A DNA stretch of 64,000 nucleotides from Litoditis marina. Its lineage: Eukaryota; Nematoda; Chromadorea; Rhabditida; Rhabditidae. Numbering within the stretch: the stretch's first letter is position 1; the number at the start of each line of letters is the position of its first letter. The stretch covers positions 33,637,336 through 33,701,335 of the forward strand of contig OZ038433.1 in the NCBI GenBank assembly GCA_964036275.1. The letters run 5' to 3'. The notes under the pieces are model-generated. The model was not told where the DNA came from. It was given only the letters and a program-made list of their open reading frames with translations, and ran no database searches. This document shows, one piece after another, positions 12,001 to 42,117 of this stretch. Position numbers and translations under genes: made by a program.

Positions 12001-13114
12001 TTCTCACGATAAAATACATATATTTTTGTAGGAGTTGAAGGAGCTGCGAGGCAAATATCAGGCGGCCTCTCAACGAGCAGAAGATGCCGAGCAAGCACTA
12101 CAAGAGTTGGGAGGTCATCTCAGCGAGTCAGTCTGCTTCTATCATACACTCACATGACACTAGATTATGACGTTTGATATGACAGTGGAAGTTGTTATAT
12201 TGAGCGACTCATCTAATCATATAATGGCTACCCACAACTCCTCCGCCGAAACTAGGCCGAGTTAGTGTATGGTATATGGTTCTATGACGAATTCTTAGAA
12301 TGATTTTATTCGAGTCATTGGAGATTTTATAGAATATAGATATGGTGCTAGGCAGAAGTTTACAAATAGAGAAACTAGTGATAAATTAGTGAGCACTAGT
12401 TGTTTTAGCCACTTTGCAAAGTTTCCCACGCTGTTTTGTATATACCAACAATTCTTTATTCTTTTTTTTAATTTCAGATCGAAGCTGCGCATGATAGAGT
12501 TGGCCGAAGAGCTGCGTCCCCTCTCGGATGCACATTGGGCCAAGGATTCCGAAGTAGATCACTGCCCGGCCTGCGACGACAAGTTCACCATTTCCAAGCG
12601 GAAACATCATTGCAGGTTTGTTGGTTACGTTGAATGCCCAGACCTAAGATGTATACACTAGTTCTCTAGAGCCGTATTTGAATTTCCCGTTTTCCTTTTC
12701 CGTCAATATCAATCAAATTCTTTGATTTTCCGGGGAATTGGACTTTTTGATTCTCTTCCCTAGGCATATTGGCTGAGGTTTCAACATTGCATGGATTAGG
12801 AGTTAGCACATTTGCTTGTAGATGAGCATAAAGAATCGGAAACACGGAAACCCGCTATTTAAGTGGGGATTAGGGACATTGATTTGTAACTTACGTTCGA
12901 TCTAAGCTTAAGCCTTATAAGCTTAGAATAATTACTTTTTGAAATTTCTTGTATCTTGTATGTTAATGTTTTTATTTTCTGTAGAATGTGTGGCTCCATC
13001 TTCTGTGCTTCGTGTAGCGAAGGAAGAGTGAAGTTACCGTCAAATGCCAAGCCAGCACGTGTTTGTGATCAATGTTTCTCTATATTGAATACTAGACAAA
13101 GTGCTGCGGTCTAG
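6067..13114 (+). CDS. RUN and FYVE domain protein (RUFY-like)
   Basis: Predicted endosomal adaptor: RUN domains bind small GTPases or motor adaptors, and FYVE domains bind PI3P. Exons: 6067-6142, 6451-6532, 6661-6743, 7024-7150, 7456-7554, 7670-7787, 7994-8080, 8312-8400, 8927-9005, 9242-9337, 9627-9782, 10370-10460, 10731-10819, 11738-11818, 12032-12126, 12478-12615, 12985-13114; in phase throughout, 571 residues. Residues about 28-195 form the RUN domain (RSNLLTVSRLVLRSFLEQA onward), about 225-490 a coiled coil. The FYVE domain has WAKD (503-506), RKHHCR, RVC and all eight zinc cysteines (CPAC, CRMC, CASC, CDQC). This order matches RUFY1/2/3. The intron after 11818 needs a GC donor. Several introns hold MITEs. 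Confidence 0.9.
6846..6966. repeat. Diverged TAACC-type element
   Basis: Inverted blocks of GGTTACC/GGTAACC and a terminal GGGTTAA resemble the MULE-like elements at 23711 and 27799, but the ends are too worn to define. It lies in a RUFY-like intron. Confidence 0.4.
7566..7640. repeat. Fragment of the CATACACCAG family
   Basis: CATACACCAGCAAGGTTGTC followed by GAATAGTCAG, just downstream of the donor at 7555. Only one end is present. The same family's GTTGTTCGAATAGCCAG block recurs at 9812, 26655 and 33350. Confidence 0.5.
8520..8880. repeat. G/C-tract-rich foldback element
   Basis: Lies in the RUFY-like intron 8401-8926. Three runs of 12 or more G or C occur near 8683, 8773 and 8857, with shorter C runs at 8549 and 8570. 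GTCACTTTCACCCC pairs with GGGGAGGTGAAAG...GTGAC to form a strong hairpin. Outer blocks ACTTTTACTATGG and AGTAAAATAGTCC are inverted copies. Either strand could form G-quadruplexes. Homopolymer lengths may be sequencing error. Confidence 0.55.
9806..9930. repeat. Fragment of the CATACACCAG family
   Basis: CCCAGTAAAGTTGTTCGAATAGCCAGAAAAAATCG with an interior GAAAACGAGAGAATA, similar to 33341-33450. It begins about 20 bp after an exon end. No TSD was found. Confidence 0.5.
11251..11474. mobile_element. hAT-like MITE with CAGGGGTGACC ends
   Basis: A 224-bp element in a RUFY-like intron. Ends CAGGGGTGACC and GGTCACCCCTG are perfect inverses. Flanks are CATCTGGT at 11243-11250 and 11475-11482, a perfect 8-bp TSD. 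CAGGGGTG is a common hAT terminus. The interior repeats GGGGAGGGGTCGTA near both ends. It has no coding capacity. Confidence 0.9.
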
Positions 13115-13518
13115 TTCTACCATACAAAGTGTGATATTTAGAAATCGTTGCCGTTTACATAACTGTGTTTTTCTTTAGTTGTGATTTGACGTTGGTTGGT
13201 AGGCATTTTTGGTGGTAATTTGAAGTGTCGTTTTTTTTATACTGTGTGTAGTGTACATTGTTGTTAAATATTTTTGTTTTTTTTTAGAGTTTAGTTAATC
13301 GTCTTATTAGGCTGGTCCATATCTGTGATTTTGTGCTATACATCTATACCTCTATTATTGTTCGTAATATTCAATACATTATTTTTATGCTACCAAGCTA
13401 TATATATATATATTTGTTCGACGAGGTCATACACCTGTTTTATTATCTGAATCGTTGCTGCTTACCAGTATGCTTGTACTAACTGTTCGTGGTAGTGGTG
13501 TGTACTCTTTGATTCTAG
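13115..13518. other. Intergenic RUFY-like to NDUFA5
   Basis: About 400 bp, T-rich with a (TA)n run near 13400. It holds the 3' UTR of the RUFY-like gene and the lead-in to NDUFA5. No canonical AATAAA is seen; AATACA at about 13373 is a possible weak poly(A) signal. The spacing would allow a loose operon, which is unproven. Confidence 0.5.
13517..13518 (+). other. Acceptor AG directly before the NDUFA5 start codon
   Basis: TTGATTCTAG is followed at once by ATG at 13519. With no coding exon upstream, this looks like a spliced-leader acceptor with a zero-length native 5' UTR. Confidence 0.55.
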
Positions 13519-15318
13519 ATGTCTTCTCGCCTCCTACAAGTAGTCAGCCGTTCGCGCGTACCTGCCCGTACTATGTACGAGAACCCGTACATCAACAGAT
13601 TCAAGGCCAAGAGCAAGGTTTCCGAAGATTTCTACAAAAAGGTTAGTTTTTCGCTCAAACATATCGGGGAAGTTAAGAATTCTTTACTTCGAACTCGAAA
13701 CCCAAATCGAAAAAAAATTCGAGTCAGGGTTTTCCTGAAACTTCATTTTGGTCAAAACTCGATTGAATTCGATTAAACAGTGTAGTTACTAGTCTCAGTT
13801 ATGTCCTGTAATTTACTTGTGTTTTGCACTATAGACCTCGTTTGTATGAATTGTTATAAGTTATTTGAGAATATAACGTGAGCAGAAGAATATTTTACCT
13901 ACAGTGGACATTCCTTATAGCTATCTAGTACAATGTATATTCAACATATTGTTTTTTTCACAGACGACTGGAATAACCGGCTTGTTCGTCAACGAGCATC
14001 CCCATCGTGCCCTGACCGTGGTGTACGGTAGAATTCTCCGTGCCCTCGAGGACATGCCCGTCAATGCGGCATACAGAAAATACACGGAGGCGGTAAGTCT
14101 CACTTTAAACCATTCCAGATAATATGTTGAGAAATAGCATTCTGATGCAACTCTCAATCGAGGTGGTATTTCGTATGGTACATGTACATTTGCGCCAATC
14201 GTCGGCGATTGGTCAGCTACAAGGGAGATACCATGGAAGTCAATGAGGCTGCAGACAATGAAAATGTTTGCGTCTCTGCTACAAACGAGCTGACCTGGGA
14301 TAACGGTCATGAATTGAATCAATTTGAAGTAGGACGATTATGTGGACCAATCCCGAGGCATCGGTCCCTTGAACTGCACTTGAAAAATGTATTACAGTTT
14401 AAAGGACTGAAGGGTTTGTGATTGGGCCACATAATCGTCCTTCTTTAAATAATTCAAAAGTAAACTTAACATCGTAGCATATTGATTAAAGATCAAATGA
14501 TGGTCGAGTCCGGATTATAAGGTATATTTTCTTGGTATGATTTGAGATTATGTGCATATCATTTATGTTCTATTTTCATCCCGTATCTTTTCAGATCGTA
14601 AAGCAACGTCTTGCTCTGGTTCAGGGAGAGACTAATATTGCAAAGTTGGAAGAAAAAATTGGAATGGGCCAAATTGAGGAAGTCATTGAACAGGTTTGAG
14701 TTTGGAAGCTTTTTATTTCGTTAGGTGATACGTTAGGTTTGTGCTCCTGGCATAGTTTTCGTCATTACCATTGACACTTTGGTAGAGTATCAAGGAAATT
14801 TCGAATTAACGGTTTTCCTAAAAAAAATCTGATGTTTATTCACATGCTGTAACAGAGGCGAAACGGCTTTGAAACAGCCTGAAATTCTCTTTGACCCGCT
14901 TCCAAACTGAATGGATGGCAGTGGGAATGGCAGGAACTATGAGAGTGTACTGGGGGTTTCAGATTGTTAAAAGGCTCACAGAAATGCAGAGCATGAGAAC
15001 TAGAAGAAAGTTTCAAACAGAACTGTATTCAATTTGATTTAGTTTGTGCATTCAAATTATGTCTATCGGGTATCCCCTATCCCGATGTAACAGATAGTTT
15101 TCGGAAAATCAACAAGAAACGTATGGTGAAGTGTCACATCTAACATTGTGGAAAGTCACGTGTTGAATCACGAATAAATATATTCTATTCTATGACATAC
15201 AACAATTTTCCAGGCGGAATATGAGCTGGAGACCACCCGTGCCATGCTCGATTCGAAGGCGTGGGAACCCCTTGTGGAGTCGGCCCCCAAGGCCCAATGG
15301 TCGTGGCCAGTCGCCTAA
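13519..15318 (+). CDS. NDUFA5: NADH dehydrogenase (ubiquinone) 1 alpha subcomplex subunit 5
   Basis: Accessory subunit (B13) of mitochondrial complex I, in the matrix arm. Exons: 13519-13641, 13964-14092, 14595-14693, 15214-15318; 151 residues in phase. From residue 41 it follows the family closely: KKTTGITGLFVNEHP, AAYRKYTEAIVKQRLA, EEVIEQAEYEL and WEPLVESAP ending in QWSWPVA. The first 40 residues (start MSSRLLQVVSRSRVPAR) have no counterpart in the short vertebrate N-terminus. They are Arg/Ser-rich, so an added mitochondrial targeting sequence is likely; that is inference. The introns carry a TTCGAG fragment (13684-13775) and a palindromic MITE (14325-14448). Confidence 0.95.
13684..13775. 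repeat. Fragment of TTCGAG-type repeat
   Basis: Blocks such as TTCGAACTCGAAACCC and AAATTCGAGTC, then AACTCGATTGAATTCG, resemble the interiors of the elements at 3545 and 41582. The TAGGGTTGTT ends are absent. Confidence 0.4.
14325..14448. mobile_element. Palindromic MITE, AAGAAGGACGATTATGTGG family
   Basis: In NDUFA5 intron 2. The left end AGGACGATTATGTGGACC and right end GGCCACATAATCGTCCTTC are inverses around CAGTTTAAAGGACTG. The layout matches the copy at 5040. Confidence 0.75.
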
Positions 15319-15369
15319 TTTACGATACATGGATATAGTTAGCATAGTTTTGTATGAAAACACGCGATC

Positions 15370-15375
15370 AATAAA
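15370..15375 (+). terminator. Poly(A) signal AATAAA of NDUFA5
   Basis: A canonical hexamer 52 bases past the stop codon, in the right orientation and distance. Confidence 0.6.
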
Positions 15376-15502
15376 TGATTCTTTATCTTCCACTCTTGTA
15401 GTTTTTACGTTCTGCATTCCACTGTTTGCCACGTCTCTGACGTGTATCTTTTCTGATCCTGTTCGTATTAGTGGTTCTTTTTATGAGTTTCGGGTTGGTT
15501 TA

Positions 15503-15705
15503 CCGGTGAATTATATATGTAACCGGGTTTTCTGTTAACCTATTTTGCAGGTAACTGCTTGGTAACCTAAAGTGAGAAACCGGTTACCTGTTTTTCTAAC
15601 GCAAAGTGTGGTTTCTACCGTTGATTTAAACTGTAACCAGATTAAAGTTCTAGGTTGCTTCCAGGTTACTTACTATGTTAATCTGAAAGTAGGTTACCAA
15701 GAACG
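15503..15705. repeat. Diverged TAACC-type element
   Basis: It starts GGTGAATTATATATGTAACC, like the ends at 23711 and 27799, and holds GGTAACC/GGTTACC inverted blocks. The right end is worn and no TSD is visible. Confidence 0.5.
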
Positions 15706-18102
15706 GTTATGCCACAGACGACTGACCATTAGTGCGTGAAATTCGTTGAGGTTGTTAGTATGTTTTGAGTTGGATTTAGCAGTAGATCTAGATAATCTAT
15801 CTCGAAGCCTTCAAAGGTGTCTTATGCTCAACTATCATTTTGATAGACCCGCAAGCGCACTAAGCTCTCTGATTGCACTAATACTCGCTATTATCTTCCT
15901 TATATTCAAGATGATTCAGCAATGTCGCTCCAGTAAGATATCTCTCTTGTAGAAAACATTCCAGTTTCTTGGCCTCTTTCTAACACATTGCGCATCTTAC
16001 TTTTCGTGATCAGTCTTTGACCTTACTCTTGGAGATCGTACAATCAATCAAACTGTCAACTTTGGAGAGCTCTTCTATTTCTTCATGAAAATTTTCCTGA
16101 CTTTTCCACCTTTTGAGTCAAAAGCTCCTTGTAAGACACGAGTCGAGAAATGTGAACTGTAACTTCATTTTCACAAAACAAGGCAACAAGTTTCATGAAT
16201 TTTCTCGTTCATCCTCTCAATTTTGCGTGACCTTAAAGTATGTTGACACCTATAGTGTTTCGAAGCTTCGTGTCTGAGCATGGCGTGTGTGTGTCGCTCG
16301 AATAACTCGAACGGCGTTGAAATTTCTTGGAATCTTCGAAAGTTGCGTTGAATCCTGGAGCGATCACGTTTTCTGTCTGTGTGACAAGCAGTGACGATTT
16401 ATCATCTCACGACTTCCTCTAGAGCATCGATCATTATATACTAGAAGTAAAGTGATTAGTCGCGCAAAGCCGCAAAGTTAGCATTCTAATGAGGAAATGT
16501 GCACTCTGTCATTGCATGTTTCTGAGTTGTGCTGTGTTTCACATGTATCTCGTAACTGTGCAATTGACTAATAGTATATACCGTGTTGCTTTTTATACAT
16601 GCGAGAAGTTGAGTGCAGCCGCGCCAGATAGGTGTAAACTATTACAGTCACATACCAGCAAGTTCTGACTATTCTTAAAAGAGCACCCCTTTTTCTATTC
16701 TCATATTTTTTCTCATGAGTTTACTTGCGAAATATTTTATAGACATAGTTTAGCAGGAAGGACACGAAAGATCAAGTTCTGGCATATTTAGAAAAAAGTT
16801 CATGTTGCCTAACTACCTGCAATTGACTGCAGTTCGTTGAGTTTCGAAGCGCGAGCTTCAACTGATCTCGCACAGTAGTGGGCGACATTATTCAAGTTAT
16901 TGAGAGAGAAAAAACATTTGAGTGATTATATTGCGCGCTGTAACCTAAGGCGTTTCGAATATTAGTTTATCGGGGGAAAAAGAACCCGTATCAGCGGCCA
17001 CCGGCCCTCACACCAGTCTTGGCATGGTGCGCGGACAGTGTCGGTTCAGCCAAATACGCATGAGATCAAACAACCAACTCGGGAGAAGGGGTCAGAGAAG
17101 ACTGGGCGCTATGGGGCTTCTATTGTACTCTTGTTGCTACTTTATCGTCAATTCTTGGTCTATCCCGCTTTAGTTTAGGTGCAAGATGTGGTTCATTTCA
17201 TTTTATATTAGTCTACTACTTCTAGTGATTAATTCAAACGCCATTTGAAATCGAAATAGCGCACCTATATAGATGTACAGTGACAAAATCAACTGGATCA
17301 AACTCATCAAACTACAAACAAAGCGGGATGGGGTACCACGTACCATACCGATTTGCCCGAATTGCCTGCTATCAAAGGTTCGAAGGTTAATGAAGTAACG
17401 GGGTGGCGAAAATGGGTTCAATTAGTTCAACGGCCGAATAATTGATTGATTTTTAATGGTTACGTTGTTACGTAATCACTAGTCGTTTTGCCCTCGTACT
17501 TCGTTATCGCTCGTTCTTATTCTTGACAGTTAGGCACATGGGGACTTGGTTCGGTTCTAGAAGGATTAGAACCGCAGTACGTGATAGTCTGTGTTTCTAA
17601 CCTTTAAACCCTTAAATCAACCATTCTGGTCATGTGGTGTTCGCCGTTTTTGTCATCCATCTAGGCGTTCGATTTTGTAAAGAAATACCACATAGTTATT
17701 TGCAGTTTCTTAGCTTTAAGAGAAAAAAGCTGACACCGCTTCTGCAGACTGCATTCTTCTGGCTGAGGCAGGCCTGTTATGCTTAGCTATTGCTTTTTTA
17801 ATTGAGAATACAGCCAGAAAAATTCACAAAACACTTTAATGCTGCTAGTATCGGGCAAATTTGCCTATTCTAGTTCTAGATTAATCACGAAGTGTTGCGT
17901 AATTGAATCGAAGAACGGGTATTATTTACTTTATTTCTAGAATAGTCATAATCACACCGAACTGCATATCTGCACAATCGATTGCCATGTTTTTTCAATC
18001 AATAATGATTTGTTCATTACTTACTCTTCGACTTCGACTACATTCGAGAATTCATATGAGTAATTGAATCTGAATAACAGAATAACTATCTCTAAAAATT
18101 TC

Positions 18103-18104
18103 AG
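18103..18104 (+). other. Acceptor AG of the first nuclear receptor exon
   Basis: AAAAATTTCAG ends at 18104, 87 bases before the ATG at 18192. It could be a spliced-leader site or the end of a 5' UTR intron. Confidence 0.5.
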
Positions 18105-18191
18105 ACGTTGCCACAAAGGAAGACAAGAGCACATCCGATTCATTACGAGTACCAGCTAATTGTTGACACCTTGGGCTGACTACAAACTACA

Positions 18192-37343
<19,152 letters not shown>

Positions 37344-38763
37344 TCTCAATGACTTTGTACTCGAACACCTCTCAACCCTATCTGTGTTTCATATAAGGCC
37401 TACACAGCTGGTGTCAACATGGTAGTTTGTAATGATACAATACATATTGCAGAGGTTCACATGCGAATTACTCCGGTTTTTTTACCAATGGAGCGAATGT
37501 GATAGTTTAGTGGCTATAAGTGGTGTGAAACTAGATATGTGAAAAGTTGCGAACCCGAAAGTGTTTCAGTTGTTCACAATAGGAGCCTATGGCATTTGCA
37601 GTTTGAATACTGCACGATTTTCTCCGGAAAATTGCTGCCATTGATAAATCACTAAAAGTTTTCTACTAAGCGTTGGGTGAACTTTCGCCTCTGTGATTTT
37701 TGATCAAGATAGTGTGTAGTTTTACGTATCTACCGCTAGGTAGTAACTCACATGGATTGTTCTGTGAATGTATCTATTTCCATTTTCCACAGATTGTGAT
37801 TACACTCTTCCATGTTTTGTCAGCATCTCAAGATTCCTCGGTTTTTATCAGCTCTGAGTTACCGTTCTCTCTCAGAACATTTGCTAGTTGATTTGAGTCC
37901 AACAGTCAGTATTATAATTTAAATGACTTTCCCTCTACTCTGGGCTTGTTGAATATATATATTCAGTTGCGGTTTTGTCATCAGGTGTTTCCAGGGAGCA
38001 TACAGTGTATATTCATATTGTGATTCTGAGACTTCTAATCGATTATCAACTTTGAAATAGATTCGACAGATTTATGTTATCTTGTTAAGTTTCTTCTTCC
38101 CATCAATTGTTCTATGTTGTGCTTTTATTTACAAGAGGCAGTACGAACAATTCGAGCGTACAAATAATAGATATTGATTTTTTCGCTCGAGATCGGTTCG
38201 GAACGCGGTTTCTGTTAAATAAAGCACAACTTATTGTAAATACATATCCATATATGTTCGATGTTTGATTGTACTGTATAGATGAGGAGTCAGTGCTCTT
38301 GGAATGTGATAATAAATTGGAGAGTTTTGAAGTTTTCATGTTTAGCAAATAAATATTATATATCTTGGAAGGTGTATTAGTTTGCTCACTTTTCAACATG
38401 GGCAAGACAGAGTACGATAATTTCACTAATTCTTATGTAGCTTTTGTAGTTGCTTGAACATTAAAATGGAAATTAGGATTTACGTAGTTGTTTTTTTTCT
38501 AATCACAACCGAATAACATGTAGCATTATAAATTAAACACTTTTTAACTACATAGTTTGAATCGTCTATTTCATGCCAATTATCTTTTCCTCTTTTCTTT
38601 AATTTAAAAGTCCACCAGTTGGCAGCAAATGGGATAAATGCTTTTTATAGAGGCCAGCCGGCTGAGATCTAATTCTGTTTCTATGGAGAATTCATCGAAC
38701 GCATATGGGGCCTTCCCGGGTTTCATAGTGTTCGCTCTTTCCCAAATAACCCCTATTCAGCTG

Positions 38764-38935
38764 TGTTTGTAGTTTGATCAGCTGTTTTTTCCGTCAAAGT
38801 TAGTTAATTATCGCCGTTATCGAGATCAAACTACAATCAAGATTTGGTCACTTGTGGTATTTGTAGTTTGATCCAACGGTTTTTCGGTCAAAGTTAGTGA
38901 ATTATCTCCTTTATCGAGAACTACAACGAACGTTC
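38764..38935. repeat. GATCAAACTACAAACACAG family, two palindromes in tandem
   Basis: Two roughly 70-bp units. Each starts TTTGTAGTTTGATC, has an inner CGTCAAAGTTAGT(T/G)AATTATC block, and ends with the inverse (GATCAAACTACAA, then worn GAACTACAA). They sit head to tail with 20 bp between. Confidence 0.7.
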
Positions 38936-39104
38936 ACTTCCTATATCTGGTACAGTGGTGAACAAAAGTCCAGCTGACCAGATACATATTTGGGGTGGAA
39001 ACGAACTTCTTTCAACTATTTCTAGGTGAGATTTTGTTTTTATTTTCACCTCCACATGTTTCTAACCCTTTCTTTATTCTCTTAATTTTATTCTATCTGC
39101 CCAT

Positions 39105-39182
39105 CTCTTTGTCTCTCTCTTTCCCTCTCTCTTTCTCTGTCTCCTCTCTCCCTCTCTCCCCCCCCCCTCTCTCTCTCTCTTC
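39105..39182 (+). repeat. CT/C-rich simple repeat
   Basis: CTCTCTTT units with a run of ten C, in the intergenic region. Confidence 0.85.
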
Positions 39183-41581
39183 GTTGTCTGATAGTCTATC
39201 GATTAGTCAGGATGTCAAACATCCATCCCTACGCCATAGTTCACCTTTCCTGCGACAAACATCTGCTTTATTTCGTTTTCTCGCCTATTTATATTTTTGT
39301 ATAGCTTTTTTGTACGTTTATAGAATTTGCTTTGGTTATAATATAACAGGATATTCTTGAGTTCATGATTTTTCAGAAGTAATAATAACTTAGTTCATGT
39401 GGGTAATTTTATGATTTGAATTGAATAGTTCCTTCAAATTGTCGACTTTACGGACCGCTCTTCAGATAAAATACATCCGGACAAGTTAAAAGTCATTGTA
39501 AAGCTGTTGCAAAATTCTGTCAGAGATCTATTCAATAAGAATTGTCTCTCTGACGCACTCTCATAGTTTTATTTAAAACATAAACATTGCGCACACAGCA
39601 CTCTGCATTCCGGAAACGAGGTTTTTTTTATAAATCAGTTATACAAAAACATTGTGTCATTCCTGGTTGAACTGTCTGAATTCCGGTTTCTGAGGAAAAA
39701 AAACTTTGGGATTTTTAATATGACTACAAAATGCTTATCTTGGCATATTCAATAAGTTATTTATGCTCAAAAATCACATGAAACACGGATGAATACGGGA
39801 GTAAAAAAGTGCAATTGTAGTTTGAACACAGCTCGACCAAACTACACAACCTAGCAAAACGAGACAAATTTACTCTCGTCTTCGTGATTTAACTAAATTG
39901 ACTACTGATATTCACACACCGCGTTGCTAAAGTTCTACTAAAAGTTCTCAAGCTTTGTTCCTAATATTCATTGGTACTTCTACTATGATGATGTTAATGT
40001 AGTATTTTTCCGTTTGCTTTTCTTGTTGTTCTCATGAATACATTATCTGTTCTCAGCAGGCGGAAGTGGTTGCATAATAAATAGGGATCATCAGGGTTTT
40101 TGGGGATTGCTGGTTCTAAGCTAGACATTACACGCCCTCGCAACTATTTTCTTCCTTCTTCTTTCATCGTGGCCATTTAAATCTCTGTTGTTAATTAAGT
40201 TCAAGTTCCAAGTTTTCGATGTCAAAAAAGCGAATTCGTGAATTATCGAGTTCAACATTTTCAAATGTCGCGTCCGTGTTCTTCGAATTATATTCCTAAA
40301 TGTCGCGAACCAAATATTTGAATTTTGAAGTTTTAGAGTTATCGAATACCAGCAAACTTGGAGTTTCGGAGTATTCCAAATTCGATTGTTAACAGTTTTT
40401 TGTACTATGAGACGCCACCTGAGCGGGGCCAAAACAATAGTTATTTTCAATGGAAAAGAAAACGTTCAAGACTAGGTACGCTGAAGTTGTCGTGTTACAA
40501 ACTTTTTGTTTCGAGTCTGTAGTGGAAACGATTTTTGAACACCAGCCAGGACTATTATCAAACAATGAACGACGTTTCAAAAGAGCGCGCCACTTCACGC
40601 TGTGCAATGGTTATTACGCCTCTCGGCGGCAGGGGCAAAGTCATGTTCGTCTATTTATAAACATAAATATTGGGATTGGAAAGGTTTATAAAAACGCAAC
40701 CATTTTTTTAGTTTCAAATAGTTCATATTTTATCTTGAGAATTACAAATTACGACTATTGTCACTATTGGGCCGTATTCACCGAGCTCAAATTGCCGGGT
40801 AAACCACTCGAGCAATTTCTCAAAGACGATTTCTCATTCTGTCCCTCAGCTTTTTCATTTGTTTTTCTAATGTGTTACATATGCGTCGCCTGATTTTACG
40901 AAAATCACAGTTAATCATTCAATCAAATAACCATATTGGTCTGAAGTTCGCTGTTAATAAAATAGGTCAAATAGCCTACCCGACTATTTGAGGTCACTAA
41001 ATAGCACTGGTGTTCCTAGAATGACGGCAATGTTATTATTATCAAGATGAACAGCTTTTATATTCGTTGTTTCTATAAAGTGGGCTAGACGCAGCTTTAA
41101 TTGGAATGCCAGACGATGCTCAACTCATTTCGAATCACTTTGAGCCTATTTCGCAGTTTGCTAGACGAACAATTGTAACGGGTGTTACGAGTTCGAGTTG
41201 TACTCTCATCAGCATTTTCAGAATCCCCTGCACCTTCACATTTAGCTTCTGTTCTGAAGCAGGATCAAACTACAAATACAGCAGAACGAAAGACAATGAC
41301 CGTTTCAGCTTTCAGCCTGCAGTTCCGAAGTTTTTATCTTCACACTTTTATCCATCTTGACGAGTAGTTTTCAGGTAGAAGTGTTTCCAGCTCTTCTTTT
41401 ATCTCAGCGAGCTGATATTACATCCTTTCATTCTGTAGACATTCTTGATATTGCACTTCAGTTGGGAGCTAGATAAACACTTCATGTACCGCCCATGTCA
41501 CTGATACGCCAGAATACTCGAAAAAACACCCCGTTTTACTACTAATCTATGCCCAAGTGTAACATTTCGATGGTTAATCAG

Positions 41582-42117
41582 TAGGGTTGTTAATCGAGTT
41601 TGAAATTTCGAGTTTCGAGTTTTTCGAGTTTTCGGAAAAAACGAGTTTTTCGAGTTTCGAGTTATTCGAATTTTGGGAATTTCGAGTTTTTCGAGTTCGA
41701 GTTTTTAGCGTTTCAAAAAAAACCGAGTTTTCGAGTTTCGAGTTGGAACTCGAAAAACTCGATTTTCGAGTTTCGAGTTCGGTCGTTAGGTTTCAGGATT
41801 TTATCGAGATAAAAAAATAGGAATTTCTCGAGAAATTCGGATTTTTCCTCATGATTAGGCGAGAATCGTGAAAAAAGAAGCATTTTATGTTTGAAATAGC
41901 AGAAAAAGTGCTGTGAAACGCTCATTCGTTCATTATTTCTTACTTGGGACGTGGCCAAACTCGAAACTCGAAAACTCGAACTTTTCGAGTTTCAAAAATT
42001 TCGAGTTTTTCGAGTTTTGAGAAAAACCGAGGTTTCGAGTTTCGAGTTACTCGAATTTTGGAGATTTCGAGTTATTTCGAGTTTTTTCGAATTTCGAGTT
42101 TGGCTTTAACAACCCTA
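41582..42117. mobile_element. hAT-like element with TTCGAG minisatellite, second copy
   Basis: A 536-bp element with ends TAGGGTTGTT and AACAACCCTA, identical to 3545-4012. TTAATCAG (41574-41581) and TCAATCAG (42118-42125) flank it, an 8-bp TSD with one mismatch. The TTTTCGAG array fills both sides (about 41590-41810 and 41957-42117), with about 145 bp of non-repeat sequence between. Confidence 0.85.

Larger units (their letters stand above)
15319..18104. other. Intergenic NDUFA5 to nuclear receptor
   Basis: About 2.8 kb. It starts with the NDUFA5 3' UTR. A worn TAACC-type repeat covers roughly 15503-15705 and a CATACACCAG-type fragment lies near 16648. An ATG at 15824 opens a 43-residue frame to 15952 with one strongly hydrophobic segment (ALSSLIALILAIIFLIF); it is not called as a gene but is discussed in the findings. 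A GC-richer patch at 16985-17150 was not recognised. The receptor's promoter is probably in the last part. Confidence 0.5.

Noticed and set aside
40450..40893. 147-codon open frame
   Set aside because: No recognised motif, no splice or promoter context, and the opposite strand is also open; probably chance in AT-rich DNA.
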